Source: CBFDBF01 sp050295355 (GTDB lineage: Bacteria; Pseudomonadota; Gammaproteobacteria; Chromatiales; Chromatiaceae). From it: 22,695 nt of DNA. Position numbers and translations under genes: made by a program. The notes beneath the pieces were generated by a model. It ran no database searches, had not been told where the DNA came from, and saw nothing but the letters and a program-made list of their open reading frames with translations. Below, in pieces: positions 7,267 to 14,423 of this stretch. Each line of letters opens with the position of its first letter. The stretch's first letter is position 1. The stretch lies in assembly GCA_050295355.1 (NCBI GenBank), contig JBNKPL010000033.1, positions 1-22,695 on the forward strand. Direction: 5' to 3'.

Positions 7267-8013
7267 TCAACTGGCGCTCGCGTGCGCCTCAATAAACTGT
7301 TCAAGTAATTCCTGCTCTTCCCTGGTCAACTCCCGCCCTTCCAACAGGTCCGGCCGTCGTAACCAGGTTCGTCCCAGGGACTGCTGCAGACGCCAGCGCC
7401 GTATGGCCTCATGGTCGCCGCTGCGCAGCACATCCGGGACAGACAATCCTTCGAATGCCTCGGGACGCGTATAGTGTGGGCAGTCCAGCAGCCCGTCCAT
7501 ATAGGAGTCCTGCTGGGCTGAATCGGCGTCCCCGAGCACCCCGGGCAACAACCGAACCACCGCGTCCATCAGTACCAGCGCGGGGAGTTCCCCCCCACTC
7601 AGTACGTAATCGCCGATGGACCACTCCTCGTCCACATAGCGATCGATAATCCGTTCATCAATCCCTTCGTAGCGGCCGGCGATCAATATGATCCCCTCCC
7701 GCCCGGCCAGTTCCCTTGCGCCATCCTGATCCAGCCTGCGCCCCTGGGGACTCAGATGAACCACCCGGGTACCGGGCCTGGCTTCGCTCCGGGCCGCCTT
7801 GATGGCCGCCTGCAGAGGCTCCGCCTTCATCACCATGCCGGGACCACCGCCGTAGGGCCGGTCATCCACAGTGCGGTGCACGTCGTGGGTGTAGTCCCGC
7901 GGATTCCAGAGCGACAGTTCCGCCTGTCCGTTCTGGAACGCCCTGCCCGTAACGCCCTCACCCAGCATGGCCCGAAACATCTCGGGAAAGAGGGTCACCA
8001 CGTCAAAACGCAT
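7267..8013 (-). CDS. trmD: tRNA (guanine-37-N1)-methyltransferase
   Basis: TrmD methylates G37 next to the anticodon using S-adenosylmethionine, which prevents frameshifting. The 248-residue protein shows the N-terminal MRFDVVTLFPEMF, the proline/glycine segment DDRPYGGGPGMVMKAEPL, and the trefoil-knot SAM site LIAGRYEGIDERI (110-122) with DYVLSGGELPALVLMDAVVR (135-154). Arg 154 and the catalytic Asp 169 fall at the same numbers as in the E. coli enzyme. It lies between rimM (13 bases upstream) and rplS, the standard order. Confidence 0.97.
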   Translation of the reverse strand: MRFDVVTLFPEMFRAMLGEGVTGRAFQNGQAELSLWNPRDYTHDVHRTVDDRPYGGGPGMVMKAEPLQAAIKAARSEARPGTRVVHLSPQGRRLDQDGARELAGREGIILIAGRYEGIDERIIDRYVDEEWSIGDYVLSGGELPALVLMDAVVRLLPGVLGDADSAQQDSYMDGLLDCPHYTRPEAFEGLSVPDVLRSGDHEAIRRWRLQQSLGRTWLRRPDLLEGRELTREEQELLEQFIEAHASAS

Positions 8014-8026
8014 AGCAACAGTTCCG

Positions 8027-8584
8027 TCAGAACTCCGGATCCCAGTCCGCGGTAATCACGCCCGCATCCAGATCCACGCCGACAATCACCTGGTCGATGA
8101 AGGGGATCAGCCGTTCGCGCTCACCCTTGACCACCATCACGTCGTTGGAGCCGGTCTCAAAAAGATGATCCACCGCCCCCAGGTCCACCCCTTCCGGGGT
8201 CTCCACCCGCAGACCTTCCAGGTCTGCCCAGTAAAAATTCTCTGCGCCGGATTCCGGCAACTGCTCCCGCGGCACAGCGATGTCGGTCTGCAGCAGTTCC
8301 GCCGCCAAATCCCGATCGTCGTACCCTTCCAGCTGTGCCACGACCCCCTTGCCGTGCGCCTTGCCGGCGCGGAGCCGTACCGCTTCCCAGCCATCGGCCC
8401 GTGACAAGTACCAGGTCTTGTATTCCAGGATATTGGTCCTGGGGGAGGTATGGGAGTAAACCTTTACCCAGCCCCGGACACCAAACAGGCCGGAGATCCG
8501 GCCCAATATGACCCACCTGGGGTCCTGTTTGTCCGCAGCGGGAGAATCACCCCCGCCCGGCTTGGCGTCACCCTTGGTTTTCAC
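8027..8584 (-). CDS. rimM: 16S rRNA processing protein RimM
   Basis: This 185-residue protein aids maturation of the head of the 30S subunit and binds S19. The N-terminal RimM barrel starts at about residue 24 (VILGRISGLFGVRGWVKVYS). The C-terminal PRC-barrel follows from about 115 (FYWADLEGLRVETPEGVDLG, DVMVVKGERERLIPFI) and ends VITADWDPEF. The start is a GTG at 8584; no better in-frame start exists before the conserved core, so the protein carries a polar N-terminal extension of about 22 residues (KPGGGDSPAADKQ), longer than usual and probably disordered. The ribosome site is weak, and translation may depend on coupling to rpsP, 33 bases upstream. Confidence 0.95.
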   Translation of the reverse strand: MKTKGDAKPGGGDSPAADKQDPRWVILGRISGLFGVRGWVKVYSHTSPRTNILEYKTWYLSRADGWEAVRLRAGKAHGKGVVAQLEGYDDRDLAAELLQTDIAVPREQLPESGAENFYWADLEGLRVETPEGVDLGAVDHLFETGSNDVMVVKGERERLIPFIDQVIVGVDLDAGVITADWDPEF

Positions 8585-8617
8585 TGCGGGTCACACCGTG
8601 GCCCTGCGCACCTGGAC

Positions 8618-8866
8618 TCAGGCAGCCGTGGCCTGTTCCTTGAGCAGCTTGGCCACACGTTCGCTGGCCTGGGCGCCCTGGGAAACCCAGTGGCCAACCC
8701 GCTCACGGTCCACCCGCAGGCGCTCTTCGCCGCCGGTGGCGATGGGGTTGAAGAAACCCACGCGCTCAATATAACGGCCATCGCGAGCCCGGCGGCTGTC
8801 CGCCACTACGATGTGATAGAAAGGCCGCTTCTTGGCGCCTGTACGTGCTAGACGAATCGTTACCAT
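8618..8866 (-). CDS. rpsP: 30S ribosomal protein S16
   Basis: The product of 82 residues (same as E. coli S16) begins MVTIRLARTGAKKRPFYHIV, continues DSRRARDGRYIERVGFFNP and ends in a basic/alanine-rich tail. S16 binds 16S rRNA early in 30S assembly. It is the first gene of the rpsP-rimM-trmD-rplS operon, and a sigma70-type promoter lies about 70 bases upstream. The Shine-Dalgarno sequence before the ATG at 8866 is poor (AATAAAG immediately before the start). Confidence 0.97.
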   Translation of the reverse strand: MVTIRLARTGAKKRPFYHIVVADSRRARDGRYIERVGFFNPIATGGEERLRVDRERVGHWVSQGAQASERVAKLLKEQATAA

Positions 8867-8901
8867 CTTTATTAAAACCTGGAAATCTGTTCTGTCATAA
8901 A

Positions 8902-8922
8902 CCGCCGGTCATGAACCGGCGG
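8902..8922 (-). promoter_or_regulatory. Leader hairpin upstream of rpsP (or weak terminator of ffh)
   Basis: A perfect 8-bp stem CCGCCGGT/ACCGGCGG (8902-8909 with 8915-8922) surrounds a 5-base loop, followed on the - strand by TTTATGACAG. If the promoter at 8937-8964 is real, the hairpin falls within about 10 bases of the 5' end of the rpsP mRNA, so it may stabilise or regulate that mRNA. It also lies after the ffh stop (8998) and could act as a poor terminator. Confidence 0.6.
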
Positions 8923-8936
8923 CAGGTAAACGGCGC

Positions 8937-8964
8937 ATTTTACTGTTTTTTTGGGAAATGTGAA
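8937..8964 (-). promoter_or_regulatory. Sigma70-type promoter of the rpsP operon
   Basis: On the - strand, TTCACA (8964-8959, five of six consensus bases) is followed by a 16-base spacer containing an A7 tract, then TAAAAT (8942-8937, five of six). It lies between ffh and rpsP and gives a leader of about 64 bases. Confidence 0.6.
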
Positions 8965-8997
8965 TCATTTTTTGCCGGAATCCGGGGGAAATCCGCC

Positions 8998-10401
8998 CTA
9001 CTGAAACGGGAATCCCCCGCCGGGCGGCATCATACCTCCGGGGCCGCCCATACCACCGGGCCCACCCAAGCCCTTCATGCCGCGCAACATCTTGGCCATA
9101 CCGCCGCCTTTCATCTTCTTCATCACCTTCTGCATCTGCTGGAACTGCTTCAGCAGCTTGTTCACATCCTGCACCTGGGTGCCGGAACCGGCGGCAATAC
9201 GGCGCTTGCGTGAACCCTTGATCACCGCCGGGAAGCGGCGCTCATGGGGGGTCATGGAGTTGACAATGGCGATCAGCCGGCTCACCTCCTTGTCGTTAAC
9301 CTGATTCTTGACGTGGTCGGGGATCTGTCCCATCCCCGGCAGTTTGTCCATCAGTGAGCCCATACCACCCATATTGGACATCTGCTCCATCTGGTCGCGA
9401 AAGTCCTCCAGGTCGAAGCCCTTACCCTTCTGCAGCTTCTTGGCCAGCTTCTCGGTCTTGGTGTGGTCGACCTTGCGCTGCACCTCCTCCACCAGGGAGA
9501 GCACGTCGCCCATACCCAGGATGCGGGAGGCCATGCGCTCGGGATGAAAGGGCTCCAAGGCGGAGGTCTTCTCCCCCACGCCGAGGAATTTAATGGGCTT
9601 GCCGGTGACCTGGCGGATGGAGAGCGCGGCGCCGCCACGGGCGTCACCGTCGGTCTTGGTGAGGATAACGCCGGTCAGGGGCAACGCCTCGTTGAACGCC
9701 TTGGCCGTATTGGCGGCGTCCTGACCGGTCATGCTGTCCACCACGAACAGGGTCTCCACCGGGTTGACCGTGGCATGGAGATCCTTGATCTCGTCCATCA
9801 TCTCCGCGTCCACATGGAGCCGGCCGGCGGTGTCCACGATCAGCACGTCCATATGCTGCTTGCGGGCTTGATCCAGCGCCGCCCGTGCGATGGCCAGCGG
9901 TTTTTGATCCCCCTTACTGGAGAAGAACTCGGCCCCGATCTCGGAGGCGAGAGTCTGCAACTGGTCGATGGCCGCCGGGCGATAGATGTCGCAGCTCACC
10001 ACCATGGCCGACTTTTTCTGGGTCTCCTTCAGCCAGCGGGCGAGCTTGGCCACGCTGGTGGTCTTACCCGAGCCCTGCAGGCCCGCCATGAGGATCACGG
10101 CGGGGGGCTGGGCGGCCAGATTGAGCGCCTCGTTGGCCTCGCCCATCACCCGCACCAGCTCGTCATTGACGATCTTGATCAGCACCTGGCCGGGAGTGAG
10201 GCTCTTCATCACCTCCTCGCCCAAGGCCTTCTCCTTCACCCGGTCGATGAACTCCCGCACCACCGGCAGGGCCACATCCGCTTCCAGCAGGGCGCGGCGC
10301 ACCTCGCGCATGGACTCCTGGATATTCTCTTCCGTCAGGCGGCCCTGGCCCCGCAGTTTATTCAGGACGCCGCCCAGGCGATCAGTCAGGTTTTCAAACA
10401 T
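8998..10401 (-). CDS. ffh: Signal recognition particle protein Ffh (SRP54)
   Basis: Ffh binds 4.5S RNA and signal sequences of emerging inner-membrane proteins and docks with FtsY. Of 467 residues (E. coli 453), the N domain is at about 1-90 (MFENLTDRLGGVLNKLRGQG). The GTPase P-loop GLQGSGKT is at 107-114, followed by DTAGRLHVD (G3) and TKTDGDARGG (G4). The methionine-rich M domain starts at about 300 (MEQMSNMGGMGSLMDKLPGM) and contains the RNA-binding helix SRKRRIAAGSGTQVQDVNKL. The C-terminus is an unusually glycine/methionine/proline-rich tail (about 430-467), longer than in E. coli. An extended -10 promoter lies just upstream. Neighbours rpsP (downstream) and ypjD (divergent) are the usual gammaproteobacterial arrangement. 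Confidence 0.98.
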   Translation of the reverse strand: MFENLTDRLGGVLNKLRGQGRLTEENIQESMREVRRALLEADVALPVVREFIDRVKEKALGEEVMKSLTPGQVLIKIVNDELVRVMGEANEALNLAAQPPAVILMAGLQGSGKTTSVAKLARWLKETQKKSAMVVSCDIYRPAAIDQLQTLASEIGAEFFSSKGDQKPLAIARAALDQARKQHMDVLIVDTAGRLHVDAEMMDEIKDLHATVNPVETLFVVDSMTGQDAANTAKAFNEALPLTGVILTKTDGDARGGAALSIRQVTGKPIKFLGVGEKTSALEPFHPERMASRILGMGDVLSLVEEVQRKVDHTKTEKLAKKLQKGKGFDLEDFRDQMEQMSNMGGMGSLMDKLPGMGQIPDHVKNQVNDKEVSRLIAIVNSMTPHERRFPAVIKGSRKRRIAAGSGTQVQDVNKLLKQFQQMQKVMKKMKGGGMAKMLRGMKGLGGPGGMGGPGGMMPPGGGFPFQ

Positions 10402-10443
10402 TCTCTAAATTCCAAAATTGGGAGCTGGTTTTAAAGGGCCGAT

Positions 10444-10452
10444 AGTATAACA
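10444..10452 (-). promoter_or_regulatory. Extended -10 promoter element for ffh
   Basis: On the - strand the sequence TGTTATACT reads as TG-n-TATACT, an extended -10 box (TATACT at 10449-10444), about 43 bases before the ffh start. No good -35 hexamer is visible at 17 bases, which is typical of extended -10 promoters. Confidence 0.5.
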
Positions 10453-10527
10453 GGGGACGCAAACCCGGTGGCCCGGGTAAATCGTTCTTTTCAGCCCCGC
10501 GCCAAATGTGCGATTATCCCTCGGGTC

Positions 10528-11334
10528 ATGAGCAGCCCTCTACTCGCCATTCCCGCCATCCTGTTCTACCTGGCCAGCGGCCTGTTTGCCTCGCTACGGC
10601 TGTTCGGGGGTGGGCTGGCGCGTAAATGCTCCCGCCGGGTGGGTATCCACCTGGGATTGGCCGGCGTGGTGCTGCACGGGGCGGTGCTGTACCAGAGCAT
10701 CTTCGCCACCGGCGGCCTTAATCTCGGCTTCTTCAATGCCGCCTCGCTGGTAGCCTGGACCATCGTGGTCCTGCTGATGCTGTCGGCCCTGAGCAAGCCG
10801 GTGGAGAATCTGGGCATCATCCTGCTGCCGCTGGCCGCCGTCACCATCGCCCTGGAACTGGTCTACCCGTCGGCCCATTTCCTGGCCCCGGACAGCCCCT
10901 GGGGACTGCGGGTGCATATCCTGATCTCCATCCTGGCCTACAGCCTGCTCACCATGGCCAGTGTGCAGGCGGTGCTGCTGGCGATCCAGGACCATCAGCT
11001 CCACGCCCGCCACCCGGGCGGATTCATCCGCGCCCTGCCCCCCCTGCAGACCATGGAAACCCTGCTGTTCGAGATGATCGGGTTCGGCTTCATGCTGCTC
11101 ACCCTCTCCCTGTTCAGCGGCCTTCTGTTTCTGGAGGATATGTTCACCCAACGGATGGTGCACAAAAGCATCCTCTCCATTGCGGCCTGGATCGTGTTCG
11201 GAACACTGCTGTGGGGACGGTATCGCTACGGTTGGCGGGGACAGAAGGCCCTCACCTGGACATTGGTGGGTTTCGTGGTGCTAATGCTGGCCTATTTCGG
11301 CAGCAAATTCGTGCTTGAACTGCTACTTAGCTGA
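10528..11334 (+). CDS. ypjD: Inner-membrane protein of the YpjD/CcsA-CcmC-like family
   Basis: The ATG at 10528 gives MSSPLLAIPAILFYLASGLF, with the first membrane helix at the N-terminus as in the family; the in-frame start at 10468 would add a basic non-membrane head. No clear Shine-Dalgarno sequence is present. The 268-residue protein has about eight hydrophobic helices, including LGIILLPLAAVTIALELV, RVHILISILAYSLLTMASV, FGFMLLTLSLFSGLLFLED and LTWTLVGFVVLMLAYFG. It belongs to the cytochrome-c-assembly-type membrane fold (CcsA/CcmC/HemX). In E. coli the homologue ypjD also diverges from ffh and has been linked to CorC/CorB-type ion transport, but its biochemical role is not settled. The conserved His in VHILISILAY is typical. 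It converges with the motility gene, with 8 bases between the coding ends. Confidence 0.85.
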   Translation: MSSPLLAIPAILFYLASGLFASLRLFGGGLARKCSRRVGIHLGLAGVVLHGAVLYQSIFATGGLNLGFFNAASLVAWTIVVLLMLSALSKPVENLGIILLPLAAVTIALELVYPSAHFLAPDSPWGLRVHILISILAYSLLTMASVQAVLLAIQDHQLHARHPGGFIRALPPLQTMETLLFEMIGFGFMLLTLSLFSGLLFLEDMFTQRMVHKSILSIAAWIVFGTLLWGRYRYGWRGQKALTWTLVGFVVLMLAYFGSKFVLELLLS

Positions 11335-11346
11335 GACCGGTCTCAG
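11331..11346. repeat. 16-bp perfect palindrome joining two convergent stop codons
   Basis: CTGAGACCGGTCTCAG is its own reverse complement. It contains the TGA stop of the ypjD-like gene (11332-11334) and the TGA stop of the convergent motility gene (11345-11343, - strand). As RNA it can form a 6-bp stem with a CCGG loop from either strand. No T run follows, so it is not a standard terminator. Confidence 0.8.
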
Positions 11347-11549
11347 GCGTAGACATCCAGATTGTGGCCCTTTGAGCCTTCCGGAGCCGGGGCGGTCTTC
11401 GCCGCCGATTCCACCAGCCTCACCAGCGCCAGGGCTTCCTGTTCACGGGCATCCTGGGTGATCTTGATCTGCGCGGCGGCCAACTCCACGGCGCCATGCA
11501 GGTTACCGGCCTGGTTTGCAGTCATAAAAGCGTTAGGTTGAATATCCAT
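11343..11549 (-). CDS. Putative motility protein, YjfB family
   Basis: This 68-residue protein has the form of the small YjfB-type 'putative motility protein' family: a short N-terminal MDIQ segment, a helical body with hydrophobic spacing (VELAAAQIKITQDAREQEAL, ALVRLVESAA), and a C-terminal Gly-His-Asn-Leu-Asp-Val tail that resembles the family's G-x-N-[IL]-D ending. The function is unknown; genes of this kind occur in flagellar clusters, often under sigma28 or SigD-like control. It is the last minus-strand gene of the flagellar region. A TATAAT box lies 32 bases before the ATG, after the terminator of the sulfotransferase, so it is probably a separate transcript. Confidence 0.7.
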   Translation of the reverse strand: MDIQPNAFMTANQAGNLHGAVELAAAQIKITQDAREQEALALVRLVESAAKTAPAPEGSKGHNLDVYA

Positions 11550-11580
11550 AGCTGCTTCAGTTTTCGCCTCTGTTACTCGA

Positions 11581-11586
11581 ATTATA
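11581..11586 (-). promoter_or_regulatory. -10 box (TATAAT) for the YjfB-type gene
   Basis: A perfect TATAAT lies on the - strand at 11586-11581. A TTGACG hexamer occurs upstream, but the spacer is 21 bases, too long for a good sigma70 promoter, so the -35 is uncertain. I see no sigma28 box. Confidence 0.35.
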
Positions 11587-11590
11587 GCCT

Positions 11591-11627
11591 AAAAAACGGC
11601 TTTTGGGCGTCAAAAACCCGTCAAACC
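11591..11627 (-). terminator. Probable Rho-independent terminator after the TPR-sulfotransferase gene
   Basis: On the - strand, just after the stop codon at 11638, CGGTTT...GGG...CCC...AAAGCCG can fold into an interrupted hairpin followed by TTTTTT (11596-11591). The stem has an internal loop and a bulge, so strength is uncertain, but the position and six-T tail fit termination. Confidence 0.5.
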
Positions 11628-11637
11628 GCGACTTTCT

Positions 11638-13929
11638 TCACACTGCACCCCCTTCGTGGAGGATGTCGTACAGTGGCCGCAACTGCTGCTCGTAATTCTT
11701 CCAGAAACTCACGGAATCGGTATAGATCGGTTTTCTCACCTGGGCCAGACTCGCGGTTCGCACGGCTCGTTTGTTCTCATGGAACTTCAGGCAGGCGTCG
11801 TCCCACTCCAGCCCGCAATAGTCGATCAGCCGCCTCGCCTGGGGCTCAAAATCCGATGTCAGTGCCTCATACTCCACCTCCAGCATCCGCCCTTCCGGCA
11901 GCACCTGACGCCAATGCGCCATCAGATCTAAATACGCCAGGTAGTAACGCCCCAGATCCTCCAGATCATAGGAATAGGCATGTCCTTCAATAAACCGCTG
12001 TTTGTAACAGGAAAGGCAAGTAGCCATAGGGTTACGCTTCACATGAATAATCTTGGCATTGGGAAACATCAGGACAATCAGCCCAATATGAAAAAAGTTG
12101 CCCGGCATCTTATCCACCACCAATTGGCCTTCCGCCCCAAAAGAGGACGTCAGCAATAGATAGATCTCCGCCAGTTCTGGCAACTGTTCACATGTCAGCT
12201 TTAACAGGGAACTGATCTTTCCACCATCCACCATAGCCGCATGGTTGCGCAATACCGAATCCATAAAACGCAACTCCCCCCCACCCACAATTATGGGATG
12301 TGCCGCAAGCACCGACTCCACCAGCGTGGTCCCCGAGCGCGGCATACCAAGCACAAACACCGGCCTTTGGGAGTCACTCCCACAGCATTGCAGTTGCGCA
12401 ATCAACTCTTTGGTAAAGGTTGTTTGCTCAAACTTAAACAGGCGCATCTGGGTGTCACTGTTATAGCCATAACGTTCCTTATGCAGGGAACAGGCAGCAT
12501 GCAGATGAGAAAATGCCGTTGTGAAATCCCGTTTGTCCTCATAAATCTTGGCCAAGGCGTAATTCAGCAACTCCCGCTGCCCGACCTCTCTGGTACTTTC
12601 TAACTGCCGCTGGATTTGAGCCGTAACCTCTTCATCGTCTTCCATTCCAGTTATCTTCGTATAGCACTGAAACGACTCACCAATCTCCGGTCGCCGCCTC
12701 ATCAGATCCCGATAGATTTCCCGCGCACCCTGAAGATCACCCTCATTGGCAAGGGTATTGGCAAGGCACTGATATATAACGGCGTTATCTGGATCCAGAT
12801 CGTGGGCATGACGGAGCATCTCCGTAGCCTCGCCAATGCGTTCCATATCAATAAGCAACAACGCATACGCGTGTTTGGTCACGGGATTATCTGGTTGTTC
12901 GGCAAGGATCTGTCGATAGAGATCGTCCGCAGCGTCAATCTCACGCAACATATGTAGGGTGTAGGCCAGCTCCGCAGCTAGCTGAAGATCTTCCGGATCG
13001 GCAAGCAGGGCCTTATGCAACCAACCAATGGCAAGGGTGTGCTCATCATTTCTGGACAGAGCGATACCCGCCCGTTTCCAACTCTCTAAAGAATAAGGGG
13101 CAAACCCGAGGGCTTTATAGGCCGCATCAACCGCCTTGTCAGGTTGACCAGTTTCCACATAGAGCCGACTAAGAACCTGGTAAGCAGGCGCATAATCCGG
13201 ATGGCACTGAAGGACTTTTACTAATGCAATCTCTGCGTCATCGTAGCTCTTGTGGGCCGCCAGATAGTCGGCAACGGTGGTGTCGATAACGGGGGAACCG
13301 GGAATCGCCTTGTTAGCCGACTGAAGAACCTTATCAAAGGCCTTTCGGTCCCCGGATAACAGGGTAGCCCGAATCAACAGGCGCCACGCATCCGGATCTA
13401 CTCGATCAAGCTGCTTGGCCTTTTTTGCGGCGGCCACCGCCTGTCCGGTTTTACCTTCAGCCAGCAGTATTTCCGCCTTTAGCGTATTCGGCGCGACCGC
13501 GGCAGGCTGCAGTTGTGCTGCAAGGCCAGCATATTGCAGGGCCTTCTCTGTATCATGCCGATGCAAACAGAGCCTGCCCAGTTGCAGGAGATATTTCGGA
13601 TCTTTGTTCTTTTCCGTCTCAATTTCGGTAAATAGCGCTTCCGCCTTATCGATCTCATATCTGCCAAAACAGGCATTCGCCAACTGAAACTTCCCCTCAA
13701 CACTCTCCGGCTCTTTTTCAAGAGCCTTCTGCGCAAACTCCCCAGCCGCATCAAAATCCTGCTGTGTGTTTCGGATCTCGGCCAGGGCGGCGAACAACAG
13801 GGAAGGCTCATCGGTGGCGTTTTGAATTGCGCCAGTAATAGCCCGTTCCGCTTCGGCATAACGCTTTTCATCGATGCAGGCGCGGATCAATTGCATGTTC
13901 TGAGCGCTGTTTACTATCGTATCGGTCAC
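11638..13929 (-). CDS. TPR-repeat sulfotransferase (763 aa) in the flagellar cluster
   Basis: The start is GTG at 13929 (no strong ribosome site; the ATG at 13896 is the alternative). Residues 1-480 are a long row of tetratricopeptide repeats, for example YAEAERAITGAIQNATDEPS, DAEIALVKVLQCHPDYAPAY, KAVDAAYKALGFAPYSLESW and EATEMLRHAHDLDPDNAVIY. From about 523 a PAPS-dependent sulfotransferase domain (Sulfotransfer_3 type) begins: the 5'-phosphosulfate loop is VLGMPRSGTTLVESVLAAHP (527-544), and a 3'-phosphate region reads IIHVKRNPMATCLSCY (627-642) with Arg 632 and Ser 640. DKMPGNFFHIG (607-617) is also typical. There is no signal peptide, so it should act in the cytoplasm, with the repeats perhaps selecting the acceptor. 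The acceptor cannot be read from sequence. Sampled lines have about 47-50% GC against 63% in fliC, which may mean transfer. Confidence 0.9.
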   Translation of the reverse strand: MTDTIVNSAQNMQLIRACIDEKRYAEAERAITGAIQNATDEPSLLFAALAEIRNTQQDFDAAGEFAQKALEKEPESVEGKFQLANACFGRYEIDKAEALFTEIETEKNKDPKYLLQLGRLCLHRHDTEKALQYAGLAAQLQPAAVAPNTLKAEILLAEGKTGQAVAAAKKAKQLDRVDPDAWRLLIRATLLSGDRKAFDKVLQSANKAIPGSPVIDTTVADYLAAHKSYDDAEIALVKVLQCHPDYAPAYQVLSRLYVETGQPDKAVDAAYKALGFAPYSLESWKRAGIALSRNDEHTLAIGWLHKALLADPEDLQLAAELAYTLHMLREIDAADDLYRQILAEQPDNPVTKHAYALLLIDMERIGEATEMLRHAHDLDPDNAVIYQCLANTLANEGDLQGAREIYRDLMRRRPEIGESFQCYTKITGMEDDEEVTAQIQRQLESTREVGQRELLNYALAKIYEDKRDFTTAFSHLHAACSLHKERYGYNSDTQMRLFKFEQTTFTKELIAQLQCCGSDSQRPVFVLGMPRSGTTLVESVLAAHPIIVGGGELRFMDSVLRNHAAMVDGGKISSLLKLTCEQLPELAEIYLLLTSSFGAEGQLVVDKMPGNFFHIGLIVLMFPNAKIIHVKRNPMATCLSCYKQRFIEGHAYSYDLEDLGRYYLAYLDLMAHWRQVLPEGRMLEVEYEALTSDFEPQARRLIDYCGLEWDDACLKFHENKRAVRTASLAQVRKPIYTDSVSFWKNYEQQLRPLYDILHEGGAV

Positions 13930-14093
13930 CGCTTGGTTCCCCGTCTATGTCTGCCTGGCACAGAACAGCACCAGGGTCGCGAATACGCGCCCAGAATATC
14001 GCTATTCATCCTTGCGGGCAAAGGCCGCTAGTTCTTTGAGGGTAGTCTGGAAAGCAGTAATTCGGCCTGAACCGGCCTTAAGATCAGCAGCCC

Positions 14094-14414
14094 TTATTGA
14101 TCGGCCTGCCGCTCCAGGTAGGCGGCCACGGCCTCCTTGCCCTGCCGGATTTTACGGCCTTCTTTCAGCACTCCTTGCTTGGCCTGGGCGCAAAGCTCCA
14201 TCGCCTCATTATTGAGATCGATCAGCTCTCTAAGCCGTGCCGCGGTCTCGTCGTCTTGGGAATGATCGGGATTACTGGAGAAGATCTCTTCCAGCAGCTG
14301 CATGCGGTCACGATCCAGCCGCTGCAGCTCGGCCCAGTCCTTTTGCTGCGCCAACCCTATGATCCGCCGGCTCAGGTCGATGGCCAGATCCAGCTTGGAC
14401 TTGGAGGGGGTCAT
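14094..14414 (-). CDS. fliT: FliT-type flagellar export chaperone
   Basis: The 106-residue, almost fully helical protein starts at 14414, 9 bases after fliS, and ends ERQADQ. The N-terminal helices (LDLAIDLSRRIIGLAQQKDW, LQRLDRDRMQLLEEIF) and the central helix (LRELIDLNNEAMELCAQAKQ) have the FliT pattern of a four-helix chaperone. In enteric bacteria FliT binds the filament cap FliD and inhibits FlhDC; only the FliD role should be expected here. Sequence conservation in this family is low, so the call leans on size, fold pattern and position after fliD-fliS. The 164 bases between it and the sulfotransferase hold no clear gene or terminator. Confidence 0.8.
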   Translation of the reverse strand: MTPSKSKLDLAIDLSRRIIGLAQQKDWAELQRLDRDRMQLLEEIFSSNPDHSQDDETAARLRELIDLNNEAMELCAQAKQGVLKEGRKIRQGKEAVAAYLERQADQ

Positions 14415-14423
14415 ATTGTCCCG

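Noticed and set aside
9463..10434. 323-residue open frame on + opposite ffh
   Set aside because: Antisense of a core gene, with His/Gly/Leu shadow composition and no recognisable family.
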